Source of the DNA: SUP05 sp964577715
GTDB lineage: Bacteria; Pseudomonadota; Gammaproteobacteria; PS1; Pseudothioglobaceae
Reading direction: 5' to 3'
Assembly: GCA_964577715.1 (NCBI GenBank)
Contig: CAZOAA010000003.1
Span: forward strand, 1 to 64,000
Length of the DNA stretch: 64,000 nt
The notes beneath the pieces were generated by a model. It saw only the letters and a program-made list of their open reading frames with translations. It was not told the origin of the DNA and did not search any database. Of this stretch, positions 36,515 through 45,680 are shown one piece after another. The translations under genes were made by a program, and so were the position numbers. Position 1 is the stretch's first letter. Every line of letters starts with the position of its first letter.

Positions 36515-39500
36515 TTAGAACTTCCACTTCACTGTTAAGCCACCGCCGTACTGTAAGTAGCTAGAAGAGTGACGTCCATCAAGATCTACACTAACATCTG
36601 TGTTCCCATCAGGTGCAGTATATGTATAACCTAAACCAACATCAACCTTAGTATCATCGCCATCTAAACCTTTAGTTGTAAATGAAGAACCACCTGCAGT
36701 AAATGTTGCAGTTGAGTCTGCAGTATCACCAGAGAAGTCATGTGAAATACCTAAACGGAACTCAGGTCGTCCAATACCACCTTCACTATCAACAGATTTA
36801 CCGGTTACTCTTACGCCAACTTTACCTTCGAAAGTATCTACATCACTTGGTGTAACACTAAGATTTGCACCGCCAGCGCCAGTTTCAGTATAAGCATCAG
36901 TACTCAAGTGAGAATATGCCAAACCTACTGTAGGAGTGATAGTAACACCATCATCTTCCTTAGGCCAACCAGCTTCTACACTAACAGCAAATAAATCACT
37001 ATCATAAGCAGAAGATGCTGTACGATCTAATGTGCCAGCTTTAATATGACGAGAGCCTGTATTGTCATTAAATGCATATGATGCAACTCCTTCAATGTAA
37101 GAACCATCATCATTCGCCTTATTAGCGTAAACCATCACTTGTGTAGTATCAATATCTGTAGTTGTAGCAGAAACACTATCTTTACCCGTTACATCTGTAT
37201 TTGCAAAACTTCCTGCAATACCAATACGTGTTACTCCATCTTCAGCTAAACCATCAATACCAATTGCAAGACCTTGTCCGTCTGCATCATAACCAGAAAT
37301 GCCACCTACATTATCCTGATCCACATCTGCACCGAATATTTGCATCCACATAGTTTCATCTAATGTAGTACCACCTGCATTCATTCCTTTGTCTAGACCA
37401 TGCTGACGAATCGCTGCCATACGTGTACTACCTGTACCCATAGAAGCACCACTGATTGCCGCTGAAGCAGCTGCATTACCAGCTAGACCAGCAGGTGACA
37501 ATGAACCAACTGCAGTTCTTAATGCTGCCGCTGTTGTAACGTCATCAAATGCATTGTATAGTGCTAAATCAGAGCTAAGTCCTGTACCTGCCGCACTCCA
37601 AACATTTGCCTCGTTTGTACCTGCAGTTAGACCTAAGTCAGAAACACTCTTATAGTTTGATGTAACAATCAAGCTTGTAGCATTACCATTGACGTAACCA
37701 GTTCTACTATAACCAATTGTACTATTGTTAACAGTAAAATTCATTAATCCAAAACCTGAGTTCTCATTAGTAACTGTAACATTAGCGCCGCTTTGAATTT
37801 TGATTGTACCGTTACCAGCAATATAAGTTGCCTGACCTTCAGAGTATGTAGCTGAAGTAGAGCCCATATTAATTGTCAAGTCACCTTGGATATTCATTGT
37901 GCCGTTTTCACCAGCAGCTTGTGAACTATCAAGATCAATATATGCAGTTGTACCGCTTGCATGACTTGTATGTACACCATCAACAATTAATGTAGCATTA
38001 TTAAACTGGATTGCTTTCGCAACAGCCCCTAATCCACCAGTACTAAATGTTACAGTATCTGTTAGCTTTAACGTGCTACCAATTGAGCCCTCTGTTGCAT
38101 TACCAACAACAACACCGTACTCATTTCCAGCTGTTCCTGTTGCGTTAACTGACCTAGATCCAGTAATATTTAATGTACCAAGAACTCTTAATTGCCCATC
38201 AAGATCAATATCATTAGAAATATTCACTGTTGCATTATCTGCAACTGTCATGTAGTCAAGGCTTCTACTTGCACCAATAGCACCTACAAAGGTTGCTGTT
38301 ACATCAGGATTAACCAAGATAAACCCTGATCCAGTCTCAGTCAGAGCAGCGTCTATTGCGCCAGTAATTGTAGATGTTCCATTAACTTGTAACATAGCTG
38401 TACCTGACGCACCCTCTAAAGTAATATTGTCAGCAGTTAAAGAACTATTTACTGTTAGAGTTGAACCGTCAGCAATCAATATTTCAGCAAGGTTGTTTGT
38501 TGCACCAATTGTTCCTGTAACAGAAGTATTTGTATTAATATCTATAATGCCAGCTGAAGATGAATTGCCACTACCTTCAATTTTTCCTGTAATAACAATC
38601 TCAGCTCCTGACCCACCTGCTGGAAATGCAGTTGTTAATGTTGCATTTTTGTTACCTGTAGAGGTGCCAAGAGTAATTATAGTTGCATTTACGTTGTGAG
38701 CAAATGTCGTTGTAAAGCCAGTAAGGCTTGATTGATTAGCCGATGAATCAAGATTAATTGCCGCCAAACCTCGTCCACCTTGACCAATTTCACCACCTGT
38801 TGCCCATGTACCATTTACATTTAATGTACCTTGTGGAGCATCAATTACACTCGATTGAATAGCACCTGTAACATTCGCAGATTGAGTATTTGTTGAACCA
38901 CTTGCCTCATTATTTAAATTTAATGTAGCGCTTGAACCCATTAATACTGCTGCTGTAATATTACCAGTTGCAGTCACTGTACCATTAATATCCATGTAAG
39001 TCGAAGTTGTGTTTTTACTTACAGTAAATGTATTGCCTTCAGAAATTTTTATTCTCTCTAGACCAAGAACACCAAGACTCCAAGTTGGAGCAGCTGAATG
39101 ACCAATTTCTAAATTTGCATTTGTAAAATTACCTACAATGTTTAATGTACCCTGGCCATTTGCAGCACCATACAATGTTCCTGTTAACGTTGTTCCATTA
39201 CCTACATTAATTGTAGAATTATTCCCCATTGATATATTTGATGAGAATGTTAACTCATTTGTAGAAAGTCTATTAACATCACTGGTAGAATTGGATCCAA
39301 GATTTAAAATAGAGTGCGCATTTAATGTAGTATTTTCTGAATTAAATGTAGTTACATTTTCTGATAAAGTTAACGTTTGGTAACTGTTAATTGTAAAATT
39401 ACCTGTTCCATTATTTGCACCAATATTACCATGCATTGTAATATTACCACCAATTACTACATTGCTATTTGGAGCAGTGCCGCCGCCAGATGTTGAATTA

Positions 39501-39781
39501 CCGTCAATAGTTCCATAAAAATGGCCAATACCATATACGCCGCCAGCAGCACCTGTTGTACCATTAAATGTTAATGTTGAATTATCATGAATATAATAAT
39601 TCGTTGTACCATTTAGTGAGACCGTTGCATTACTAGCATCAATTGTTGAGTCAGCGCCGTCAACCTGGAAAGCTGCTGCATATGCAGCCCCTGTCCCAAA
39701 CATAACTGTAGCTACAGCAGTTGATAATGATTTTTTATTAAAGATGCGGTTATTCGCCTCTGTTGTATTTTTAATACTCAT
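36515..39781 (-). CDS. Autotransporter (type Va-like) with a sequon-dense passenger
   Basis: 1088 residues. An extended signal region (about 1-36, cleavage after AYA) precedes a beta-helix-like passenger (about 40-740) rich in Gly, Ser, Thr and Asn. The C-terminal ~280 residues form a beta-barrel translocator ending in the terminal aromatic VKWKF. By hand count the passenger has about 80 Asn after the signal region. About 43 sit in N-x-S/T sequons (NGT, NAT, NST, NIT, NFT and similar), roughly twice what its composition would give; the barrel has about one. Acidic residues at -2 are rare, unlike the Campylobacter D/E-x-N-x-S/T rule. No protease triad is seen, so an adhesin or coat role is likely. 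It may be the acceptor of the nearby oligosaccharyltransferase. Start: ATG after GAGGT. Confidence 0.88.
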   Translation of the reverse strand: MSIKNTTEANNRIFNKKSLSTAVATVMFGTGAAYAAAFQVDGADSTIDASNATVSLNGTTNYYIHDNSTLTFNGTTGAAGGVYGIGHFYGTIDGNSTSGGGTAPNSNVVIGGNITMHGNIGANNGTGNFTINSYQTLTLSENVTTFNSENTTLNAHSILNLGSNSTSDVNRLSTNELTFSSNISMGNNSTINVGNGTTLTGTLYGAANGQGTLNIVGNFTNANLEIGHSAAPTWSLGVLGLERIKISEGNTFTVSKNTTSTYMDINGTVTATGNITAAVLMGSSATLNLNNEASGSTNTQSANVTGAIQSSVIDAPQGTLNVNGTWATGGEIGQGGRGLAAINLDSSANQSSLTGFTTTFAHNVNATIITLGTSTGNKNATLTTAFPAGGSGAEIVITGKIEGSGNSSSAGIIDINTNTSVTGTIGATNNLAEILIADGSTLTVNSSLTADNITLEGASGTAMLQVNGTSTITGAIDAALTETGSGFILVNPDVTATFVGAIGASRSLDYMTVADNATVNISNDIDLDGQLRVLGTLNITGSRSVNATGTAGNEYGVVVGNATEGSIGSTLKLTDTVTFSTGGLGAVAKAIQFNNATLIVDGVHTSHASGTTAYIDLDSSQAAGENGTMNIQGDLTINMGSTSATYSEGQATYIAGNGTIKIQSGANVTVTNENSGFGLMNFTVNNSTIGYSRTGYVNGNATSLIVTSNYKSVSDLGLTAGTNEANVWSAAGTGLSSDLALYNAFDDVTTAAALRTAVGSLSPAGLAGNAAASAAISGASMGTGSTRMAAIRQHGLDKGMNAGGTTLDETMWMQIFGADVDQDNVGGISGYDADGQGLAIGIDGLAEDGVTRIGIAGSFANTDVTGKDSVSATTTDIDTTQVMVYANKANDDGSYIEGVASYAFNDNTGSRHIKAGTLDRTASSAYDSDLFAVSVEAGWPKEDDGVTITPTVGLAYSHLSTDAYTETGAGGANLSVTPSDVDTFEGKVGVRVTGKSVDSEGGIGRPEFRLGISHDFSGDTADSTATFTAGGSSFTTKGLDGDDTKVDVGLGYTYTAPDGNTDVSVDLDGRHSSSYLQYGGGLTVKWKF

Positions 39782-39808
39782 AAAATTACCTCGTTTTGTT
39801 AAATTAAA

Positions 39809-39826
39809 ATATATATATATATATAT
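39809..39826. repeat. (AT)9 dinucleotide repeat upstream of the autotransporter
   Basis: Nine uninterrupted AT units, 28 bases upstream of the autotransporter start, in the leader or promoter region. A tract of this kind can expand or contract by slippage and alter promoter spacing. The surrounding gap (39782-40015) is AT-rich with A/T runs and no gene. Confidence 0.8.
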
Positions 39827-40015
39827 TAAACCCTCATTCTAACTGTCTTTCTGCGCACTTACTTGCCAGAATTTAGAATCCAATGACGCCTTTTTACCAT
39901 AATAAAATCATAAAAGCAACCGTTTTTGTAAAAAAAAACTATTAATTGTTGTAATTATGCCTTTTTATGTTGTTTTTTTAATAATCTATTTAGATACTAT
40001 GCGCATATTTTTTCA

Positions 40016-40681
40016 CTAATAGGGTCTGACCCCACTATTAATATCATTTTTAAAGTCCTTACTACCGTAAATTGTATTACTATTAATTGCTTTATCAATT
40101 TTTTGCATCTCTTTCTCTGGCAATCCTTCTCGAAACATTAGTTTATATTCTTCCTGTACATCTTTATTATTATTCTTACTCAGTTGTACAAGTGGACTAT
40201 AGTTACTATGTGCAGTAATTTTTACCTTCACATCTTCTCCCTGTGTATTAAACTGATAACTAGACCAAGGGTAATCTTTTGAAATTTTTACAATGCTAGA
40301 ACGTATTGGAACTGAATCAATAAAATACATACAATTAATTAAATATTGGCCATTTTCAACCAATGATGCTTTATAGCGACCATCCCATAAAGTTCCAGAG
40401 CGCTTTTCAAGCTTGTTAATGTACGACACATAGCGCTGTCCAATATTTTTCATCATCTGGCTAATGCCATCTAAAGTAGTTGGTGTGGCTAAAATGTGTA
40501 TGTAATTAGTCATTAACACAAAGGCATGGATTTGGCATTCTTCTTGTATGGCAGCTTGATTAAAAATACCAAGATAATGTTGATAGTCTTGTTCAGAAAA
40601 AAATACGGCTTGATTGTTATTACCGCGTTGGGTAATAAGCTGTGCAACACCTGCTATTTTAAATCTTGGTTTTCTTGCCAT
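40016..40681 (-). CDS. REP-associated tyrosine transposase (RAYT), probably impaired
   Basis: 221 residues of the Y1/HUH transposase family that handles REP-type palindromes. Visible hallmarks: N-terminal MARKPRFKIAGVAQLITQRGNN, then CQIHAFVLMTNYIHIL and SGTLWDGRYKAS, with candidate Tyr residues in RYVSYINK. The metal-binding HUH motif is normally H-x-H; here it reads Y-I-H, and TAC in place of CAC is a single base change, so nuclease activity is doubtful. The ATG follows the epimerase stop directly (TAAATG). The last codons (SGVRPY) are encoded by a GGGGTCAGACCC palindrome, also found at the ends of the next two genes. Confidence 0.85.
   Translation of the reverse strand: MARKPRFKIAGVAQLITQRGNNNQAVFFSEQDYQHYLGIFNQAAIQEECQIHAFVLMTNYIHILATPTTLDGISQMMKNIGQRYVSYINKLEKRSGTLWDGRYKASLVENGQYLINCMYFIDSVPIRSSIVKISKDYPWSSYQFNTQGEDVKVKITAHSNYSPLVQLSKNNNKDVQEEYKLMFREGLPEKEMQKIDKAINSNTIYGSKDFKNDINSGVRPY
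40022..40033. repeat. REP-like palindrome, copy 1
   Basis: GGGTCTGACCCC, overlapping the 3' end of the RAYT gene. Reads GGGGTCAGACCC on the coding strand. It is a half-palindromic hairpin of the kind that RAYT proteins recognise. Confidence 0.75.
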
Positions 40682-41584
40682 TTATATACCTTTATCCGCT
40701 GATTTGGGGTCAAACCCCAAATGAGAAATTCCATCTATTTGCAAATTTTCTGTTAGGCGATTTATCGTTTCACTCTGCCCTGTTAACTTCCCTAGCACTT
40801 TAAGTAATTTAACTGGAAATGAGAAAAGTCGCACTGGCTTGCCGATTGAGTTTGCTATTTTTTTAACCAACTGCGGAGTGGATAAGTCTTTTTCATCTGC
40901 AACCAATAAAGTTTGATTGGCTACTGATGGATAAGCAACCACCTTGGCAAGTAATTGAATTAAATTATCCGAAGAGATTAGACTACGTTTATTTTTTATT
41001 GAGGAAAATGGTAACGGCACGCCCAGCTCCACCAAACGTGTTAAGCGCTGATAATTACCTTTAACACCTTGTCCGTAAACCAGTGGAGGGCGAATGATTA
41101 CAACATCCATAGATGATTTTTGTGCAATTTCACGCAGTGCAATTTCCGCCTCCAACTTGGATATTGCATAAGGACCTTGTGGATTTGGTTTATCATTTAT
41201 TCTAAACGGATGCTTATCAGTATATTCACCATTTACTTTAATACTACTGACAAAAATAAAACGTTTTACGCCAGACTCAAGCGCTTGTTTTGCAAGTTGA
41301 ATAGTGCCATCCACGTTAACCTCTCTAAAAATAGACAGTGAATCAATGGACTTCTCGTTGAGAGCGTGAGCTCGATTTGCAAGATGAATTACAATATCTA
41401 CACCTTTAAGTGCAACACCCCAATTTGTTTTAACACCTATATCGCCCGTCACTACAATATCTTTATTTTTTATTTGGCTCTGCACATTACGCACAGTTCC
41501 CCGAACCTGATGTCCTTGATTTTCAAGTAATTCGAACAATGGCCTACCAATGAATCCGTTTTGTCCGGTTATAAGTATCTTCAT
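40682..41584 (-). CDS. NAD-dependent sugar epimerase/reductase (WbpV-like)
   Basis: 300 residues, extended short-chain dehydrogenase. NAD motif ILITGQNGFIGRPL, the LANRAH segment, catalytic Ser in FVSSIKVNGE and YxxxK in PYAISK. Relatives reduce or epimerise UDP-4-keto-6-deoxy sugars, giving for example UDP-QuiNAc. It could therefore act on the product of the dehydratase at 27.4-29.3 kb. The C-terminus GFDPKSADKGI is encoded partly by a TTTGGGGT-CAA-ACCCCAAA palindrome, suggesting that a repeat element moved into the 3' end. It lies 8 bases downstream of the GT4 gene. Confidence 0.82.
   Translation of the reverse strand: MKILITGQNGFIGRPLFELLENQGHQVRGTVRNVQSQIKNKDIVVTGDIGVKTNWGVALKGVDIVIHLANRAHALNEKSIDSLSIFREVNVDGTIQLAKQALESGVKRFIFVSSIKVNGEYTDKHPFRINDKPNPQGPYAISKLEAEIALREIAQKSSMDVVIIRPPLVYGQGVKGNYQRLTRLVELGVPLPFSSIKNKRSLISSDNLIQLLAKVVAYPSVANQTLLVADEKDLSTPQLVKKIANSIGKPVRLFSFPVKLLKVLGKLTGQSETINRLTENLQIDGISHLGFDPKSADKGI
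40703..40721. repeat. REP-like palindrome, copy 2
   Basis: Perfect hairpin TTTGGGGT-CAA-ACCCCAAA (8-bp stem, 3-base loop) inside the 3' end of the epimerase gene. Confidence 0.8.
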
Positions 41585-41592
41585 TTTCTTAA

Positions 41593-42741
41593 CTAACTTT
41601 TTTTATCTTGTTTGGGGTCAGACCCTATTTTAGAATAAATATGGAGCGTTTTGTTGACTACTTGATTTATAGAAAACTCTTGTTCTGCCATTAGTCTACT
41701 TTTCTTTCCCATACTAGTTAGTAACTTCGGATTATTAATTAATTTTTGAATTGCTATTGACAATTCTTTCGCATCTTTTTCTGGCACAAGGAAGCCATTT
41801 TCTCCATCTTTTACTACTTCACGACAGCCTGGAACATTTGTGGTAATAATAGCTCGACCAATAGCGGCAGCCTCAATTAAAGATTTTGGCAGGCCTTCAC
41901 GATATGATGGGAGTACCGCAATATGCGATTCAGTCAACAACTGAAAAATATCTATTCGCTCTCCAAGCCATTTAACAACGCCTGATTCATTCCACTGCTT
42001 AAGTTGTTTTGTTGATATTGATTCTGGATTGCCTGGATCCACCGGCCCAACCAAAATAAAATCCACTTCCAATCCTTGCTGTTTTAATATTTTGGCTGAT
42101 TCTACAAATTCGCCAACACCCTTATCCCACAACATTCTAGCAACCAAAATAATTTTTATCTTACCATTAGGAATGGAACTGTATGCAAATTGTTGAATGT
42201 CGACACCAGAGCCTTTAATTGTAAATTTGTGCGCTGGATAAATAACCTTATGATGAGCAAATAAAGATCGATCATCTGGATTTTGAAACAATATCCAAAC
42301 TTTTTTACTATTAAGTATTAGGCGATATCCTAATAATAGAATTTTTTTTCTAATAAACGCCTTTAAGCCTTGAGCTATAAAGAGATAGCCCAATCCTGAA
42401 ATTGCATTCAGAATTTGGATATTTCCAACCCATCGTGCTATTAACGTTCCGTAAAGCACTGGCTTAATAGTGACATGATGCACAATATCAGGCTGAATCT
42501 CCTTATACAGTCTGCGCAATTCTCTAAGTGTTTTAAGCTCTTGCCAGAATCCAGTTGAACTCCTGTGAAAATTGATGGAATGAAATTGAAGTGATTCCTG
42601 GTTTAATTGTTTTATTTCTTCGCTTGTCCCTAAACGAGATACAATATGCACCTCGTACCCTGCATCTCTGGCAGCTAATGCAATGGGTAAACGATGAGAA
42701 AGAAAAAACCAAAGCTCATTAACTACAATAATAAGTTTCAT
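41593..42741 (-). CDS. Glycosyltransferase family 4
   Basis: 382 residues, GT-B fold. The N-terminal acceptor domain starts MKLIIVVNELWFFLSHRLP. The C-terminal nucleotide-sugar domain has ILVARMLWDKGVGEF and the EX7E-type motif SYREGLPKSLIEAAAIG. It resembles PglA/WbpH-type retaining transferases that extend lipid-linked oligosaccharides on the cytoplasmic side. Overlaps the preceding flippase-like gene by 4 bases. Its last residues (GSDPKQDKKS) are written by the GGGGTCAGACCC element. Confidence 0.88.
   Translation of the reverse strand: MKLIIVVNELWFFLSHRLPIALAARDAGYEVHIVSRLGTSEEIKQLNQESLQFHSINFHRSSTGFWQELKTLRELRRLYKEIQPDIVHHVTIKPVLYGTLIARWVGNIQILNAISGLGYLFIAQGLKAFIRKKILLLGYRLILNSKKVWILFQNPDDRSLFAHHKVIYPAHKFTIKGSGVDIQQFAYSSIPNGKIKIILVARMLWDKGVGEFVESAKILKQQGLEVDFILVGPVDPGNPESISTKQLKQWNESGVVKWLGERIDIFQLLTESHIAVLPSYREGLPKSLIEAAAIGRAIITTNVPGCREVVKDGENGFLVPEKDAKELSIAIQKLINNPKLLTSMGKKSRLMAEQEFSINQVVNKTLHIYSKIGSDPKQDKKS
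41611..41627. repeat. REP-like palindrome, copy 3
   Basis: TTTGGGGTCAGACCCTA, in the 3' end of the GT4 gene. Inverted relative to copy 1, and the same core as copies 1 and 2. Confidence 0.75.
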
Positions 42742-43676
42742 TTTTTAATTTTCGAATTATGGCCGCGTTTAAACATCCATATTACTCCGCCAGGAAGTGC
42801 TACTACCAAAATAGATAAGCCATAAAGTATTGAAAGTACGAGCGCTACTTCTGGTGCAACACCCAAGTAGCCAAAACCAACCACCATAGCCCCTTCTCGC
42901 ACCCCCCATCCGGCAATTGAAATAGGCACTACCATCATTAGTCCTACTAGTGGAACCATTAATAAAAAACCACCCCACTCTATATCCAGTCCTAGTCCGA
43001 TCGACATTATCATCACTGAAAATACTGAGATTAGATGAATTAATACTGAAATTAGTAGAATAATTACCCCATTGTAACGATCAGATATACAATTCCTCCC
43101 CTCTCGTGAAAGAGAGTAGAGGCCTTTGATGATTTTAAAATGAGAGAAATTACCCAGAAGTTTGTCTGTAAAAAATACAAGCAATAGAGCAAGTGATATG
43201 CTTGACGCAATTAGCAACCCCCCTGTACGGGCAATTGAATTATTAACCAATTCAAATAATAACGGAAGTGAGAGCAGCACCAATAGAACTAGGCCTACCA
43301 TTCCAAACAACCGATCCATTAATACGCCTAAAGTTGCACGACCTAAAGTCATTCCTTGTTTTTTTAAATAGTAACCTCGAATAACATCTCCACCAACGCT
43401 GGACGGCATTGCTTGGTTAAAAAATAACCCTGAGTATAAAATTTGCAATGTATTTTTATAATCAAGTTCTATTTTTTGGCATTTAAGTACGAGTTGCCAA
43501 CGAACAGTTGCAATAAACACCTGAACAGTCAGTAAAATTAGAGCATAGGTAATCATTGTAATATCTACATTTTTTAAAATATTAATAATTTCCTTGAAAT
43601 CAACTTGACTAATCAACAAAATGATTAACCCCAAAGAAACAATAACTTTAAGAAAAATTGCGATTTTTTTATTCAC
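42738..43676 (-). CDS. Integral membrane protein, LPG-synthase transmembrane/UPF0104 family
   Basis: 312 residues with about eight hydrophobic segments. Family signatures FNQAMPSSVGGDVIRGYYL near residue 92 and PISIAGWGVREGA near residue 253 match the flippase-like domain of lysylphosphatidylglycerol synthases. Stand-alone members in glycan clusters are proposed to move lipids or lipid-linked sugars across the membrane, though the substrate is unproven. It overlaps the GT4 gene by 4 bases and follows asnB by 19 bases, so it belongs to the cluster operon. Confidence 0.8.
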   Translation of the reverse strand: MNKKIAIFLKVIVSLGLIILLISQVDFKEIINILKNVDITMITYALILLTVQVFIATVRWQLVLKCQKIELDYKNTLQILYSGLFFNQAMPSSVGGDVIRGYYLKKQGMTLGRATLGVLMDRLFGMVGLVLLVLLSLPLLFELVNNSIARTGGLLIASSISLALLLVFFTDKLLGNFSHFKIIKGLYSLSREGRNCISDRYNGVIILLISVLIHLISVFSVMIMSIGLGLDIEWGGFLLMVPLVGLMMVVPISIAGWGVREGAMVVGFGYLGVAPEVALVLSILYGLSILVVALPGGVIWMFKRGHNSKIKK

Positions 43677-43695
43677 ATTTTAAACAATGTTTTTC

Positions 43696-45654
43696 TCAAT
43701 TAGAGTCAAGCCACGCTTGAAACATTAATACACTCCACAATTGGTATTGTTGATTTTTTTTACCGCTACTGTGTTGATTCCAAGCCCTTCTTACCTGTTT
43801 TACATCAAAATACCCGCCATCTTTTAGCTTTTGTTCAGATAGAAGATCTTCTGCCCACTCTTGCAATGGACCTTTTAGCCACTCTCCTACTGGAATACCA
43901 AAGCCACTTTTGGGACGTTCAATTAAATTTCTAGGGACGTACCGATCCAAAAGCTCTCGTAAAATCCACTTGCCTAACCCTTGATGAATTTTCATAGATA
44001 GTGGAAGTTGAGCAGAAAACTCCACGATACGATGATCTAGCAATGGCGCCCTAGTTTCTAAACTATTAGCCATTGCCGCACGATCTACCTTGGTCAAAAT
44101 ATCATCAGTGAGATAAGTGACGGTATCGAGATAAGTCATACGTTCAGTAAAATTATCTCCAATATCCCAGAGCTCTTTATGACTACCTACTAAATCATAA
44201 CTATTACCACTCATTAGTGGAATAGGATTAGGCCATATTCTTACCAACATTGCATACAACTCTATCTCACCACTCTGCCTCAACAACATAGCTATTTTAT
44301 GGATTTTCTCACCTGGGTGACGAACTCGTAATTGCTGTGGAAGGAGTGGGTCTATAATCTTAAAAAAATAATCCCAACCACTAGGAGAAGAAAACTCAAT
44401 CAATACTGCAAGTGCTTTACGAATCATTTCTGGAAAATATTGCATTTTATGAAATAAAGAGGGTGCCCATTGATGTCGGTTATAACCAGCAAAGAGTTCA
44501 TCGCCACCATCGCCTGAAAGTGCAACCGTGACATTCTTCTTAGCTAAAGTGGAAACCAGTAGAGTTGGAATTTGAGAAACATCTGCAAACGGCTCATCAT
44601 AATAATCTGGCAGTTGAGGAATTATAGAGAGCGCATCATCTGCAGTTACAATCCATTCGTGGTGGTCGGTACCCAAATGATTCGCCACAGCACGCGCATC
44701 ACCCGACTCGTCATAGGCAGAATTTTCAAATCCAATAGTAAAACTTTTTATTGGCTGATCAGAAATAGCTTGCATTACCGCAGTTACGCTACTAGAATCT
44801 ACTCCACCAGAGAGAAATACCCCTAAAGGTACATCTGCCAAACTTTGCCCTTGAATCGCGTTGTGTAGCAACTTATCTAATTGATCAACGGCATCCGCAC
44901 GACTACCTGTAAAAGGATCTCTTCTGGCCTGACGAGTAATCTCTTGCAATGACCACCAACACTCCTCTATCTCACTCCAACCCCCATTACCATTCTTCTT
45001 AAGTTGCAAAAGATGACCAGGACGTAATTTAAAAACTCCTGAATGGATGGATTGTGGCGCTGGGATATAATTATAGCGAAGCAGGTTAGCCAAAGAATCT
45101 CGGTCCACCCCACCTCGCCAAGCCGGATGCTGTCGTAATGACTTTAACTCTGAAGCAAAAAGAAAGGTGCGCTTGGCACCTTTGCCTTGCCAACCATAAT
45201 AAAGTGGCTTCTCTCCTATTCGGTCTCGTACTAGCGAAAGCGTTTGTTCTTTTTTATCCCAAAGGGAAAATGCAAACATTCCAATACAGCGCTGTAGCGT
45301 TTGTTTAATACCCCAAGATTCAATTGCTGCAAGTAACACTTCCGTGTCCGAACCTCCACGAAAAATCACACCAGCTTGGAGCAGCTCCTTTTTTAATTCC
45401 TGATAGTTATAAATTTCGCCATTGTAAGCAATCATAAAACGACCACTTATAGAAGACATAGGTTGGTGTCCTTGTGCAGAAAGGTCAATAATCGAAAGAC
45501 GCCGATGTGAGAATCCTACGCCAAAATTACCATCAAACCAAACACCAGAATCATCTGGCCCACGGTGAGCAAGCTGACTTCCCATACGCTGCAACAGAAC
45601 TAAGGGGTCGCCCCAGTTAGGATTAAAATTGAGAAAACCGCTAAAACCACACAT
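43696..45654 (-). CDS. asnB: Asparagine synthase, glutamine-hydrolysing
   Basis: 652 residues. The N-terminal glutaminase domain begins MCGFSGF with nucleophile Cys2 and carries HRGPDDSG and RRLSIIDLS. The synthetase domain has the PP-loop FLSGGVDSSSV. In polysaccharide clusters such proteins often amidate uronic-acid residues rather than make free asparagine, and the longer-than-usual C-terminus (typical AsnB about 550) fits that branch. Flanked by glycosyltransferase and flippase-like genes. Catalytically complete, in contrast to its relative at 58.9-60.5 kb. Confidence 0.88.
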   Translation of the reverse strand: MCGFSGFLNFNPNWGDPLVLLQRMGSQLAHRGPDDSGVWFDGNFGVGFSHRRLSIIDLSAQGHQPMSSISGRFMIAYNGEIYNYQELKKELLQAGVIFRGGSDTEVLLAAIESWGIKQTLQRCIGMFAFSLWDKKEQTLSLVRDRIGEKPLYYGWQGKGAKRTFLFASELKSLRQHPAWRGGVDRDSLANLLRYNYIPAPQSIHSGVFKLRPGHLLQLKKNGNGGWSEIEECWWSLQEITRQARRDPFTGSRADAVDQLDKLLHNAIQGQSLADVPLGVFLSGGVDSSSVTAVMQAISDQPIKSFTIGFENSAYDESGDARAVANHLGTDHHEWIVTADDALSIIPQLPDYYDEPFADVSQIPTLLVSTLAKKNVTVALSGDGGDELFAGYNRHQWAPSLFHKMQYFPEMIRKALAVLIEFSSPSGWDYFFKIIDPLLPQQLRVRHPGEKIHKIAMLLRQSGEIELYAMLVRIWPNPIPLMSGNSYDLVGSHKELWDIGDNFTERMTYLDTVTYLTDDILTKVDRAAMANSLETRAPLLDHRIVEFSAQLPLSMKIHQGLGKWILRELLDRYVPRNLIERPKSGFGIPVGEWLKGPLQEWAEDLLSEQKLKDGGYFDVKQVRRAWNQHSSGKKNQQYQLWSVLMFQAWLDSN

Positions 45655-45680
45655 ATTTATTGGGTGCTATTAAAAATACT

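Noticed and set aside
36515..39781. Plus-strand open frames across the autotransporter gene
   Set aside because: They are reverse-strand shadows of the biased Gly/Ser/Thr/Asn codons with no ribosome sites or motifs.
43696..45654. Treating the two asparagine-synthase-like genes as a duplication
   Set aside because: Their lengths, N-termini and active-site residues differ greatly, so they look like separate family branches.
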